DNA of 31,790 nt from an uncultured Micromonospora sp. (GTDB lineage: Bacteria; Actinomycetota; Actinomycetes; Mycobacteriales; Micromonosporaceae). The translations under genes and the position numbers were made by a program. Of this stretch, positions 22,549 to 30,489 are shown in pieces. The stretch's first letter is position 1. Each line of letters starts with the position of its first letter. Where the stretch lies: the NCBI GenBank assembly GCA_937951935.1, contig CALGAM010000192.1:1-31790 (forward strand), given 5' to 3'. A model generated the notes under the pieces. The model saw nothing but the letters and a program-made list of their open reading frames with translations, made no database searches and had not been told where the DNA came from.

Positions 22549-23568
22549 TCACGCCGAACCGGTACGCCCCGGCGTCACGGGCCCTCGTGCCCGACCGCCC
22601 GTCGACCCGGCGGCGCCGTCCGGCCGACGGGTCTCGTTGAGCATCGCGACCACCGCGCGGGCGACCGTCCGGGGCACCTCCAGCTGCGCGACGTGGCCGA
22701 CGCCGTCCAGCATCAGCAGCCGACTGTCCGGGATCACCCGCGCCACCTGGGCCGGCACCCGGACGTCGACCAGGCGGTCCTGCCAGCCGCCGACGACCAG
22801 GGTCGGCGCGCTGACCATCCGGGCGATCCGCCACAGCGAGCCGGCGCCCGGCAGGTACGCGCGGACGAAGCAGCCGACCAGGCCGCGCAGGGTGCGCACG
22901 TAGGCGCTGGCGAAGTGCGCCATCGTGTAGCGCATCCTGATCTCCTCGATCGCCTCCCGGCGTCGCTGGTCGCAGACCCGGCCCGGGTCCGCGACGCAGA
23001 ACTCCATCACCTGGCGGGCCATCTCCTCCGGTGGCAGGCGGGTCAGCCAGCGGGCGGCGAGCCGCTCCGCCCCGGGCAGCGCCAGCAGCGGCAGCATCCG
23101 GGCCTGCACCGAACGCCGCGGGTCGAGGAACGGCATCGCCGGCGAGATGAGGGTGAGCGTACGGACCAGATCGGGTCGGAGCCCGGCGACGCGCACCGCG
23201 ATCGCCCCGCCGAGCGAGTTGCCGAACAGGTGCACCGGCCCTCGGCCGGAGTGTTCGAGATACCGGACGACCCGGTCGGCCAGGGCCGGCACGGTGTACC
23301 GGCGGACCGGTTCGCTGAGGCCGAAGCCGGGCAGGTCGATGGCCTGCCCGTCGAGCCGGTCGGCGAGCAGCCCGGCGAGGTCGGTCCAGTTCTGCGCCGA
23401 GCCGCCCAGGCCGTGGACGTACAGTGCCGGCTCGGCCCCGGGGGAGGTGGCGGGGGTGTCCCGGACGTGGGTGACCAGGCCGTCGATCCGTACCGTACGG
23501 CCGGGCCAGGGCGGCGGCACCTCGGTCCGGACGAGCAGCTCGTCCGCCTCCAGTAACGCACGCTTCAT
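22549..23568 (-). CDS. Alpha/beta-fold hydrolase
   Basis: 339-residue soluble hydrolase of the alpha/beta superfamily, substrate unknown. The oxyanion motif is VHGLGGSAQNW at about 51-61, the nucleophile elbow is GNSLGG with Ser118, Asp264 (GGWQDRLVD) and His292 (DGVGHVAQLEVP) complete the triad. The last 30 residues are Gly/Arg-rich and unconserved. The domain order and the WTDLA segment after the oxyanion loop resemble the haloperoxidase/epoxide hydrolase/MhpC-like branch and lipid esterases. The ATG at 23568 is the start. It lies between DUF3152 copy B (97 bases) and the 872-residue protein (131 bases), all on the minus strand. This gene is absent from the corresponding mycobacterial order as I recall it. 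Confidence 0.9.
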   Translation of the reverse strand: MKRALLEADELLVRTEVPPPWPGRTVRIDGLVTHVRDTPATSPGAEPALYVHGLGGSAQNWTDLAGLLADRLDGQAIDLPGFGLSEPVRRYTVPALADRVVRYLEHSGRGPVHLFGNSLGGAIAVRVAGLRPDLVRTLTLISPAMPFLDPRRSVQARMLPLLALPGAERLAARWLTRLPPEEMARQVMEFCVADPGRVCDQRRREAIEEIRMRYTMAHFASAYVRTLRGLVGCFVRAYLPGAGSLWRIARMVSAPTLVVGGWQDRLVDVRVPAQVARVIPDSRLLMLDGVGHVAQLEVPRTVARAVVAMLNETRRPDGAAGSTGGRARGPVTPGRTGSA

Positions 23569-23699
23569 CGTCCCAGTGTGCCGCCGTGGCCGCCGGTCGC
23601 GCCGGGCACTGTGGCGAACGCGGCCGGGTCGCCCACCCGCCGCCGACCGGTGGTCGGGCCGGCACCACCCCGGGGCGCGGGATCCGGGGACGCCCGCGG

Positions 23700-26318
23700 T
23701 CAGGCCAGCAGCGCCTCGAGGCGGCGGTTGACCGCGGCCAGGGTCGCGCGGACGACCGCCTGCCGCGGATCGCCCGCGACCAGCGCCGACCCCGCGAGCT
23801 GCTCGACCCAGCCGTCGCAGACCAGCAGCACCACCACCGTCGCCACCTCGCAGCTGCCGAACGGCACGACCGCGGCGTGCTCGACGAAACAGCGTCCCCG
23901 CTCGGTGACCCGGCTGGAGGAGCTGAGCAGCTCGTCGATGGCCGCGGCCGCCGCGACGGCGCACAGCCGCAGCACGTACCCGTCCACCGCGGGACCGGTG
24001 GCCAACCCGGCGGCCGGTCGGTTGCCGGCGGCGAGCCGGACCTCGACCGTGGCGTCCAGGCCGAAGGTGCTGACCTGCACGTGATCGATGACCACCCGCG
24101 GCCCCGGGGGCGACCCGGGGTTGAGCGGCCGGGACGGGGCCGTCTCGGTGGTCGTCATCGGACTGCCGGAGTAGGCCCCGACGGTGCTGGGGCCCGCCGC
24201 GCCCTGACCGGGATCCGGCGTCCCCTCCCCGTGCTCGCCCCCGGCGGCACGGCCGCGGGGTGGGGACTGCCGGCGGCGGCGGGTCGCCTCGGCCGAGGGA
24301 CCGTACGCCCCGGGCGCGGCGGCCGACGGCCCACCGTGACCGGGGTCACCGGCCCGGGACGCGGCCGGCGGGGCGTGCCGGGCCTGTCCGGTCGCGCCCG
24401 AGGTGCGGCCCCGACCCGACCCGGCGTGCGCCGGGGCGGGCAGGTTCCGGGGCGCCGCCGCCAGTCCCATCCGTTCCTGGAGCAGCCGGGCCACCCGTCG
24501 GCTCACCTCGGCCGGGTCGGCGCCGTCGGCGAGGTCCAGCCGCAGGCTGTGGGCGCCGGCCGGCGTCGTCCGTACGGAGGCGTCCCGGACCCCCGGCACC
24601 CCGCGCACCGCCGCCACGATCGCGTCGACGTCGAAGCCGTCCGGTCGCTCCCGGGGCGGCACCGGACGGTCCTCCCGGCGCAGGTGGGTGGCGATGCGGG
24701 CGAGCTCCGGCGTCTCGGCGGGAGGCTCCGCGACGGGGGGCTCCGGCACGGTGGGGACGTCGGGTTCGGCGGGGATCCGCTGCGGCAGCGCGTCGACGCC
24801 CTGTTCGGCCGGACGGGCCACCGGCGTGGATCCCGAGGTCGGGTGCGGGTTCGGCCGCGGATACGCCGCGCCGCCCGAGGCCGCCAGGCCGGGTGCCTCG
24901 CGCCGGGTCGGGTCGGCAGCCGGCCCGTGGCCGCCGGACGACGGATGCGGGTAGCCGGCCGGATGCGCCGAGCCGTACCCGGCCGGCGAGGACTGGTCGT
25001 CTCCGCCGCCCCGGCCGTGGCCGCCGGCGGTCGGGTGGCCGGACGGCTCGGGATGGCCGGCAACCCGGGCGCCACCCGGCCCGAACGGGTAGCCGGGTGC
25101 GTCGGACCCCGGGTCCGCCGGCTCGGGCTGCGCCGACGCGCCCGCGTGGTACGGGTCGGGGGGTGTCGCCGCCGAAAGACCGCCCAGGCCGGCCCGGTAC
25201 GCCGGCTGGTGCGGGTACTCGTCCCGGCGCCCCGGGGTGAGGGAGTTGTCCCGGCCGCCGGAGCCCACCGACTCGACGGGCTGGCGCTGCACGGGGAGGC
25301 GTTGCACCGACTGGTCGGCCCAACTCGGGGGCGACCACGGGCTGCGCTCCTGACCAGGACGCTCCTGACCAGGATCGGTGTCCCGGCGGTGCCCCCCACC
25401 TCGTGCCCGGGGTTCGTCGGCCGGCTCGCCGGCCGTGCTGACGGGTTCGCCGGCGCCCGTCGGCACCGGGCTCGGCGCGGCCCACGGGGGCGCCCAGCCG
25501 GCCGACCAGGCGTTGTGCTGGGCCCGTGCCTCGGCCGCGGCGCCACCGGCGGCGTTCGGGCCGTCGGGGCCGCCGCCGGAGCCGTTCTCCGCACCGCCGG
25601 GACCGTCGCCGGGGGGCGGGGACGGGACCCGCTCGGACTGGCGCGAGGCGGCGGGCAGCAGCGCGATCCGCTCCCGCGGTCCAGGGTCGTGGTGGGCCGG
25701 TCGCTGGTCGGTGACGTCGACGGCATGGGAGTCGCCGTACGGGGAGGGGCCGGCCGGCGGCGCGGAGGTCGGCCTCGGGTGGCCGTGGGCCGGCTCGCTC
25801 CAACGCGGCGCCGGCTGGGCCGCGTTCGGCTCCCGCTCGGCGTACCCGTGATGGGCCGGCTCGCTCACGTCCGCCTCGCCACCGCCGAACGGTGGCCGGG
25901 ACCCGGCGGGGTGGTCCTCCGCCGGTGACGGGTGCCCTGACAAGGACCGCGCGTACGGATCCGACTCCGAGCCGTACGGGTGACCGGGCTCTGCCGGCGA
26001 CGGCCGTCCGCCGGGCCATCCCCGCTCGGCATCGGTCGCCTCGCCCGGGTGGGCGCCGTTGGCCGGTTGCCCCGGCGGGTCGGCCGGCGGGCCGGGAAAC
26101 GGGCCGTACGGTGTCGGTCGGTCAGCCCACCCCGGGCCCGGCGCCGGCTCCGCCGGCTGCCGCCACTGCCGTCCGGAGGTGTCGGCCTCACCCTCCGCCC
26201 CAGACCAGCCCGCGTCGGCCGCCCAGCCGTTGGCCGGACGTGCCGGGTCACCCTGCGGACCTGCCCCGTTACCGTGCTCTCCCGGTGTGGGGGCCCCGGG
26301 TTGCCCTGTTTCGTCCAC
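23700..26318 (-). CDS. Large protein with disordered Pro/Gly-rich N-terminus and two conserved C-terminal domains
   Basis: 872 residues from a GTG at 26318, with AAGGAG 6 bases upstream. Residues 1 to about 525 are low complexity (Pro, Gly, Ala, Ser, His, Tyr, Arg), with motifs such as GYPHP and a PGQER tandem, and must be disordered. Residues about 533-629 form a compact segment (DVDAIVAAVRGVPGVRDASVRTT...LRLDLADGADPAEVSRRVARLLQERMGL) that looks like a ferredoxin-like or ACT-like fold. Residues 740-872 (RVVIDHVQVSTFGLDATVEVRL ... GYVLRLCAVAAAAAIDELL ... VATVVVLLVCDGWVEQLAGSALV) form a second conserved domain with an alternating strand-helix pattern. No signal or membrane segment. Family not recognised. 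It is divergent from TetR (150 bases), which could control it. Normal codon bias shows it is a real gene. Confidence 0.75.
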   Translation of the reverse strand: MDETGQPGAPTPGEHGNGAGPQGDPARPANGWAADAGWSGAEGEADTSGRQWRQPAEPAPGPGWADRPTPYGPFPGPPADPPGQPANGAHPGEATDAERGWPGGRPSPAEPGHPYGSESDPYARSLSGHPSPAEDHPAGSRPPFGGGEADVSEPAHHGYAEREPNAAQPAPRWSEPAHGHPRPTSAPPAGPSPYGDSHAVDVTDQRPAHHDPGPRERIALLPAASRQSERVPSPPPGDGPGGAENGSGGGPDGPNAAGGAAAEARAQHNAWSAGWAPPWAAPSPVPTGAGEPVSTAGEPADEPRARGGGHRRDTDPGQERPGQERSPWSPPSWADQSVQRLPVQRQPVESVGSGGRDNSLTPGRRDEYPHQPAYRAGLGGLSAATPPDPYHAGASAQPEPADPGSDAPGYPFGPGGARVAGHPEPSGHPTAGGHGRGGGDDQSSPAGYGSAHPAGYPHPSSGGHGPAADPTRREAPGLAASGGAAYPRPNPHPTSGSTPVARPAEQGVDALPQRIPAEPDVPTVPEPPVAEPPAETPELARIATHLRREDRPVPPRERPDGFDVDAIVAAVRGVPGVRDASVRTTPAGAHSLRLDLADGADPAEVSRRVARLLQERMGLAAAPRNLPAPAHAGSGRGRTSGATGQARHAPPAASRAGDPGHGGPSAAAPGAYGPSAEATRRRRQSPPRGRAAGGEHGEGTPDPGQGAAGPSTVGAYSGSPMTTTETAPSRPLNPGSPPGPRVVIDHVQVSTFGLDATVEVRLAAGNRPAAGLATGPAVDGYVLRLCAVAAAAAIDELLSSSSRVTERGRCFVEHAAVVPFGSCEVATVVVLLVCDGWVEQLAGSALVAGDPRQAVVRATLAAVNRRLEALLA
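25346..25375 (-). repeat. 15-base tandem repeat inside the 872-residue protein gene
   Basis: Two adjacent copies of GCTCCTGACCAGGA(C/T), differing only in the last base, encode the pentapeptide PGQER twice within the disordered N-terminal region. Period of 15 keeps the frame, so copy number may vary between strains. Confidence 0.8.
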
Positions 26319-26468
26319 CGTGCGCTCCTTGGTCGCCCCCGCTGAGGCTACCGTGTGGTGGCAGTGCGGATAAGTTACAGCGGCAGGCTATTTCCACGCC
26401 CGGGTCAGGCGACCTGCTCGGCAGCGGATCGGGGATTCGGTGACGTGCGAGGCGAAACGGAGGTGACC
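26319..26468. promoter_or_regulatory. Divergent promoter region of the 872-residue protein and TetR genes
   Basis: 150 bases separating two divergent starts. On the minus strand TAGCCT (about 26347-26352) is a plausible -10 for the large gene; on the plus strand TAAGTT (about 26371-26376) could be a -10 for TetR. No clean long palindrome was seen, so a TetR operator cannot be named. Confidence 0.35.
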
Positions 26469-27107
26469 ATGACCCAGGTGAGCAACGGCACGCAGACCGC
26501 CGGCCGCCCGACCCGGCTGCCCCGTTCGGCACGGCGACAGCAGCTGCTGGCGGCGGCGCAGGAGGTCTTCGTCGCCCATGGGTACCACGCGGCGGCCATG
26601 GACGACATCGCCGAGCGGGCAGGCGTCTCCAAGCCGGTGCTGTACCAGCACTTCCCCGGCAAGCTGGAGCTCTACCTCGCGCTGCTGGACACCCACTGCG
26701 ACGCCATCGTCGCCAAGGTCCGGGAGGCCATGGCGGCGACCAACGACAACAAGGAGCGGGTCAGCGGCGCCGTCCGGGCGTACTTCGACTTCGTCGACCA
26801 CGAGAGCGGGGCGTTCCGGCTGGTCTTCGAGTCTGACCTGCGCAACGAGCCGGCGGTGCGGGAGCGGGTGGAGCGGGTCGAGCAGGGGTGCATCGCGGCG
26901 ATCACCGACACCATCATCTCGGACACCGGCGTGAGCCGGGAGCACGCCGAACTGCTCGCCTCCGGACTGGTCGGCGCGGCCGAGACCGCGGCGCAGTTCT
27001 GGCTGGCCAACGGGCGGCGGGTGCCGAAGGAGGAGGCCGAGGCGCTGCTCGCCGGCCTCACCTGGCGCGGGATAGCGAGCTTCCCGCTCCAGGGCGAGTC
27101 GGCCTGA
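26469..27107 (+). CDS. TetR-family transcriptional regulator
   Basis: 212-residue repressor-type regulator. The N-terminal HTH (about 20-66) reads RRQQLLAAAQEVFVAHGYHAAAMDDIAERAGVSKPVLYQHFPGKLELYLALLD; the C-terminal ligand domain is helical and contains RVSGAVRAYFDFVDHESGAFRLVFESD. The start ATG at 26469 follows GGAGGTGACC; longer frames to 26355 extend into the promoter. It is divergent from the 872-residue protein and 66 bases upstream of DUF3107 on the same strand. The TetR-DUF3107 pair next to DUF3152/moeZ matches the mycobacterial Rv3208-Rv3208A pair from memory. Ligand and regulon are unknown. Confidence 0.93.
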   Translation: MTQVSNGTQTAGRPTRLPRSARRQQLLAAAQEVFVAHGYHAAAMDDIAERAGVSKPVLYQHFPGKLELYLALLDTHCDAIVAKVREAMAATNDNKERVSGAVRAYFDFVDHESGAFRLVFESDLRNEPAVRERVERVEQGCIAAITDTIISDTGVSREHAELLASGLVGAAETAAQFWLANGRRVPKEEAEALLAGLTWRGIASFPLQGESA

Positions 27108-27173
27108 CGAACATCTGTGACCATCGGATAGCCTTGCCGGCGGCGGATCTCTCGCCCTGAACGAGGAGGCCCT

Positions 27174-27404
27174 GTGGAGGTCAAGATCGGCGTGCAGTAC
27201 GCGCCGCGCGAGCTGGTCCTGGAGAGCGCGCAGACGCCGGCCGAGATCGAGCGGATCGTAACGGACGCCCTCAGCAACAGTGGCACCGGCACCCTGTGCC
27301 TGACCGACGAGAAGGGCCGGCGGGTCATCGTCCCCACCGACAAGGTCGCGTACGTCGAGATCGCCGAGGCGTCCCCGCGGGCGGTCGGGTTCGTCGCCCG
27401 CTGA
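27174..27404 (+). CDS. DUF3107 small protein
   Basis: 76-residue acidic protein conserved across actinobacteria (TB9.4 in mycobacteria). The whole sequence matches the family pattern: VKIGVQ at the start, REL..ES.QTP.EIE..V..AL, a GTL.LTDEKGRRVIVP.DKVAYVEI core and a VGFVAR end. It starts with a GTG at 27174, with GAGGAGG four to five bases upstream. Function is unknown; the ATP-independent beta-rich core and small size suggest a binding partner or regulator. It sits directly after the TetR gene, probably co-transcribed. Confidence 0.93.
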   Translation: MEVKIGVQYAPRELVLESAQTPAEIERIVTDALSNSGTGTLCLTDEKGRRVIVPTDKVAYVEIAEASPRAVGFVAR

Positions 27405-27493
27405 CCGCGTGGGCACCGGCCCACCCCCGACCGGTGTCGGCCCGACCCGGCCCGAGGGGCGGCGTCGTCCACCCGCCCCTCCGACCGGGTCGG

Positions 27494-28237
27494 TCAGTTG
27501 TTCAGCCCGACCGCCGACATCCGGATGGTGTGCGCCGCCGTCAGGCGCCTGAGCAGGGCTGGGACGCCCTCCTGTCCCTCACGGCCCGCCCCGGTCAGCG
27601 CGGCCAGCGCACCGCGCTCGCCCGCCACCCGGACCGCCTGGGAGAGTCCCTCGCCGACCAGTCGGCGCGCCCACATCGACAGTCGGTTCGCCACCCTGGG
27701 GTCGGCGGCGATGGCCCGCCGGATCTCCTCGGCGGCGAACTCGTCGTACCGCGAGCCGTGCACCACGTCGAGGATGAGCTGCCGGTCGGGCTCGTCGAGG
27801 TGGGCGGCCATCTCCCGGAAGAAGTCGTCCGCGATGGCGTCCCCGACGTACGCCTTGGTCAGCGCCTCCAGCCAGTCCTTCGGCTCGGTCGAGTCGTGGT
27901 ACGACCGCAGCGCGGGCACGAACGGCGACATCGCCTCCTCCGGGGTGACGCCGAGCTCGGTGAGCCGGTCGGCGAGGCGCCGGTAGTGGGTGATCTCCGC
28001 CGCCGCCATCTCGCTGAGCACGGCCCGCCGGGTCAGGTCGGGGGCCAGCCGGGCGTCGGCGGCCATCCGGTCGAAGGCGAGCAGTTCCCCGTACGCGACC
28101 AGTCCGAGCAGGTCGACGACGGCGTCCCGGGTGGGTGGAGCCGCCGGCTCGTGCCCGTGACGGGTCGACGTGGCACAGGCCGGGGCGGCGGACGACGTGG
28201 CGGTGGTGGTGGGGACGGGTTCGACGGGGGCGGACAC
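27494..28237 (-). CDS. Ferritin-like fold protein
   Basis: 247-residue four-helix-bundle protein. After a 35-residue disordered start, helices contain typical carboxylate-His metal ligand patterns: YGELLAFDRMAADA, LSEMAAAEITHYRRLADRL (Glu and His one turn apart), EALTKAYVGDAIADDFFREMA and YDEFAAEEIRRAI. These resemble the ferritin-like/MiaE-type di-iron hydroxylase superfamily, in which tRNA-modifying MiaE is one member. Its reaction cannot be assigned. It converges with DUF3107 and diverges from the RNA helicase gene. The corresponding mycobacterial region has a comparable gene (Rv3210c, from memory) in the same place. The start at 28237 is taken as the first in-frame start; the N-terminal 35 residues are unconserved, so the true start could be later. 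Confidence 0.82.
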   Translation of the reverse strand: MSAPVEPVPTTTATSSAAPACATSTRHGHEPAAPPTRDAVVDLLGLVAYGELLAFDRMAADARLAPDLTRRAVLSEMAAAEITHYRRLADRLTELGVTPEEAMSPFVPALRSYHDSTEPKDWLEALTKAYVGDAIADDFFREMAAHLDEPDRQLILDVVHGSRYDEFAAEEIRRAIAADPRVANRLSMWARRLVGEGLSQAVRVAGERGALAALTGAGREGQEGVPALLRRLTAAHTIRMSAVGLNN

Positions 28238-28626
28238 GCCCGCAGGCTACCGTCCATCCGGCGGGTGACGTCGGCAACCCGGCGTTCCGGCGGGCCCGGT
28301 CGACCCCGGGGGAGGTAACCGACGTCACAGACGGCCACCCTGCGTGTCGTGGTCCCTGCACAGTGGCGACGGCGTCGGCCCGGCTCGGGTAGCATGGGTC
28401 AGTTACCGCAGACAGCAGAGTTCCACGGGGTCCCGACGGTTCCCGATCGCGGGCACCGAGGTTCCCGACCCGGAGTCCCGGACGTACCCCGGAGATGCTG
28501 CCCGCGGTGCGCGTGCGGCCCGGTCTCTTCCCGACGGACTGCGTCGACCGTGTGGCCCGCGCCATGGCAGACATCGCGCCCTATGGACGAACGGGGCGCA
28601 CCACGAGAGGGCACCCCCACAACCAC
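28238..28626. promoter_or_regulatory. 389-base divergent region with possible long rhlE leader
   Basis: Separates the ferritin-like and RNA helicase genes. A plausible plus-strand -10 TAGCAT lies at 28390-28395; if used, the helicase mRNA has a leader of about 225 bases. The leader contains near-repeats of CGGTTCCCGA/AGGTTCCCGAC and GGAGTCCCGG that could pair. An open frame from 28394 ends with a TGA overlapping the helicase ATG, but its codon use is atypical. Long structured leaders are common for cold-regulated RNA helicases. Confidence 0.4.
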
Positions 28627-30381
28627 ATGAGCGATCACACCGAACACCACCCGGCCGGTCCGGAGCCGGCCGCCACCGCACTGATACGTCCCGGGGCACC
28701 CACCTTCGCGGAGTTGGGCGCACGCGAGGAGACCGTGGCGGCGCTCGCCGCGGTCGGCATCACCCGGGCGTTCGCGATCCAGGAGTACGCCCTGCCGATC
28801 GCGCTGCGCGGCTCCGACCTGATCGGCCAGGCGCCGACCGGAACCGGCAAGACCCTCGGCTTCGGCATCCCGCTGTTGGAACGCGTCCTCGCACCGGCCG
28901 AGGGCGGCGACGGGCTGCCGCAGGCGCTCGTCGTCGTACCGACCCGGGAACTGGGCCTGCAGGTCGCCAAGGATCTCGCCACGGCCGGCCGGACCCGTGG
29001 CGTCCGCGTGCTGCCGATCTACGGCGGGGTCGCGTACGAGCCGCAGATCGACGCGCTGCGCAAGGGAGTCGAGATCCTGGTCGGTACGCCCGGCCGGCTG
29101 CTGGACCTGGCCAAGCAGAAGCACCTGCGGCTGGACCGGATCCGCGCGCTGGTGCTCGACGAGGCGGACCGGATGCTCGACCTGGGCTTCCTCGACGACG
29201 TCGAGAAGATCCTGGCCATGTTGCCGCAGGAGCGGCAGACCATGCTCTTCTCGGCCACGATGCCCGACCCGATCGTGGCGCTGTCGCGGCGGTTCCTCCG
29301 GCAGCCGGTCACCATCCACGCCGGCCACATCGCCGACACCGGGTCGTCGCCGCGCACCCGCCAGGTGGTCTACCGGACCCACCCGCTGAACAAGAACGAG
29401 ATCGTCGCCCGGATCCTGCAGGCCCGGAACCGCGGGCTCACGATGATCTTCACCCGGACCAAGCGCGCCGCCGACCGGCTCGCCGAGGACCTCGACTTCC
29501 GCGGGTTCGCGGTGGCCGCCGTCCACGGCGACCTGGGCCAGGGCGCCCGGGAGCGCGCCCTGCGGGCGTTCCGGGCCGGCAAGATCGACATTCTGGTGGC
29601 CACCGACGTGGCCGCACGTGGGCTCGACGTCACCGGCGTCACCCACGTGATCAACTACGACTGCCCCGAGGACCAGGACACGTACACCCACCGGATCGGC
29701 CGAACCGGCCGGGCCGGCGCCACCGGCGTCGCGGTGACCTTCGTGGACTGGGAGGACATGCCCCGGTGGCGGATCATCGACAAGTCGCTCGGCCTGGACA
29801 TGCCGGAGCCGCCGGAGACGTACCACACCTCCGCGCACCTCTACACCGACCTCGACATCCCGGAGGGGGCGCCGGGGGCGCTGCCGTCGACCGCGCGGAC
29901 CCGTGCCGGGCTGGAGGCCGAGGCCGAGGAGGACCTCGGCGGCCCGTCGTCCCGGGGTGCGGGCGCAGGGCGTCGCGCCGACGGCTCCGGGCGTTCCCGC
30001 CGCCGACGCCGTCGCCGCGGCGAGGCCGGGCCGACCGAGCACACCCACCCGGACTCGCCGGAGTCGGCAGCCGACGGCGCGGAGGCGCCACGTCGGCGCC
30101 GCCGCCGGCGGCGCCGGGGTGGTGAGCTGGTCTCCGGGCCGGAGACCGAGCCGGAGACCACGGCCGAGACCGGCGGAACCTCCGAGGCGGCGGGGACATC
30201 CGGCGCCGTCGCAGAGCCCGGAGAGTCCGACGCGGTCGACACCGCGGCGGGCGGGTCGGGTGGCACGGCGAGGCCACGCCGGCGTCGGCGACGCCGGCGC
30301 CGCGGCGGCGGCGGCACGACCGAGACCGCCGCGGCCGACCCGGGAAACTCCTCCGCCGAGAACTCCTCCGCCGAGGACTGA
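28627..30381 (+). CDS. rhlE: DEAD-box RNA helicase with arginine-rich C-terminal tail
   Basis: ATP-dependent RNA helicase for ribosome assembly or mRNA turnover, 584 residues from the ATG at 28627. Motifs in order: Q-motif FAELGAREETVAALAAVGITRAFAIQ about 27-52, Walker A APTGTGKT 69-76, PTRELG 105-110, TPGR 154-157, DEAD 178-181, SAT 209-211, the C-terminal RecA domain with TDVAARGLDV and HRIGRTGRAG. After about residue 430 the tail contains three Arg-rich clusters (RSRRRRRRRGEAG, PRRRRRRRRRGGELV, RPRRRRRRRRRGGGG) separated by acidic Glu/Thr/Ala/Ser linkers, and ends with NSSAE twice. Such tails bind RNA and can drive condensation. An in-frame extension back to 28495 is unlikely. A conserved neighbour of TetR/DUF3107 in actinobacteria. 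Confidence 0.93.
   Translation: MSDHTEHHPAGPEPAATALIRPGAPTFAELGAREETVAALAAVGITRAFAIQEYALPIALRGSDLIGQAPTGTGKTLGFGIPLLERVLAPAEGGDGLPQALVVVPTRELGLQVAKDLATAGRTRGVRVLPIYGGVAYEPQIDALRKGVEILVGTPGRLLDLAKQKHLRLDRIRALVLDEADRMLDLGFLDDVEKILAMLPQERQTMLFSATMPDPIVALSRRFLRQPVTIHAGHIADTGSSPRTRQVVYRTHPLNKNEIVARILQARNRGLTMIFTRTKRAADRLAEDLDFRGFAVAAVHGDLGQGARERALRAFRAGKIDILVATDVAARGLDVTGVTHVINYDCPEDQDTYTHRIGRTGRAGATGVAVTFVDWEDMPRWRIIDKSLGLDMPEPPETYHTSAHLYTDLDIPEGAPGALPSTARTRAGLEAEAEEDLGGPSSRGAGAGRRADGSGRSRRRRRRRGEAGPTEHTHPDSPESAADGAEAPRRRRRRRRRGGELVSGPETEPETTAETGGTSEAAGTSGAVAEPGESDAVDTAAGGSGGTARPRRRRRRRRRGGGGTTETAAADPGNSSAENSSAED
30346..30375 (+). repeat. 15-base tandem duplication at the end of rhlE
   Basis: AACTCCTCCGCCGAG occurs twice without a break, encoding NSSAE-NSSAE immediately before the last residue. 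Copies are identical, so the duplication is recent. Confidence 0.85.
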
Positions 30382-30489
30382 CGACGCTGTCCGGAGCCGC
30401 CGCCCGTGCCGGTGACGGCTTCGCCGGCCGGCCGCCGGACTCCCCCGGTGACAGCCGCCGGGCGGCTCCGACGGCGGAGAGTGGGAAGG

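Noticed and set aside
23586..25928. 780-codon plus-strand open frame
   Set aside because: It is the antisense shadow of the 872-residue protein and the hydrolase 5' region; product is Arg/Gly-rich without recognisable domains, as expected for complementary GC-rich codons.
24000..26300. Tandem-repeat array or CRISPR-like structure in the low-complexity coding region
   Set aside because: Apart from one 15-base duplication, the similarity is compositional (Pro/Gly/His-rich codons) with no constant repeat unit or spacer length.
28394..28630. 78-codon open frame (with a CCPRCAC stretch) whose TGA overlaps the rhlE ATG, as a possible regulatory upstream gene
   Set aside because: It contains TTA and several A/T-ending codons, far from the GC-rich third positions of real genes here, has no ribosome-binding site, and its ATG lies inside the best -10 hexamer.
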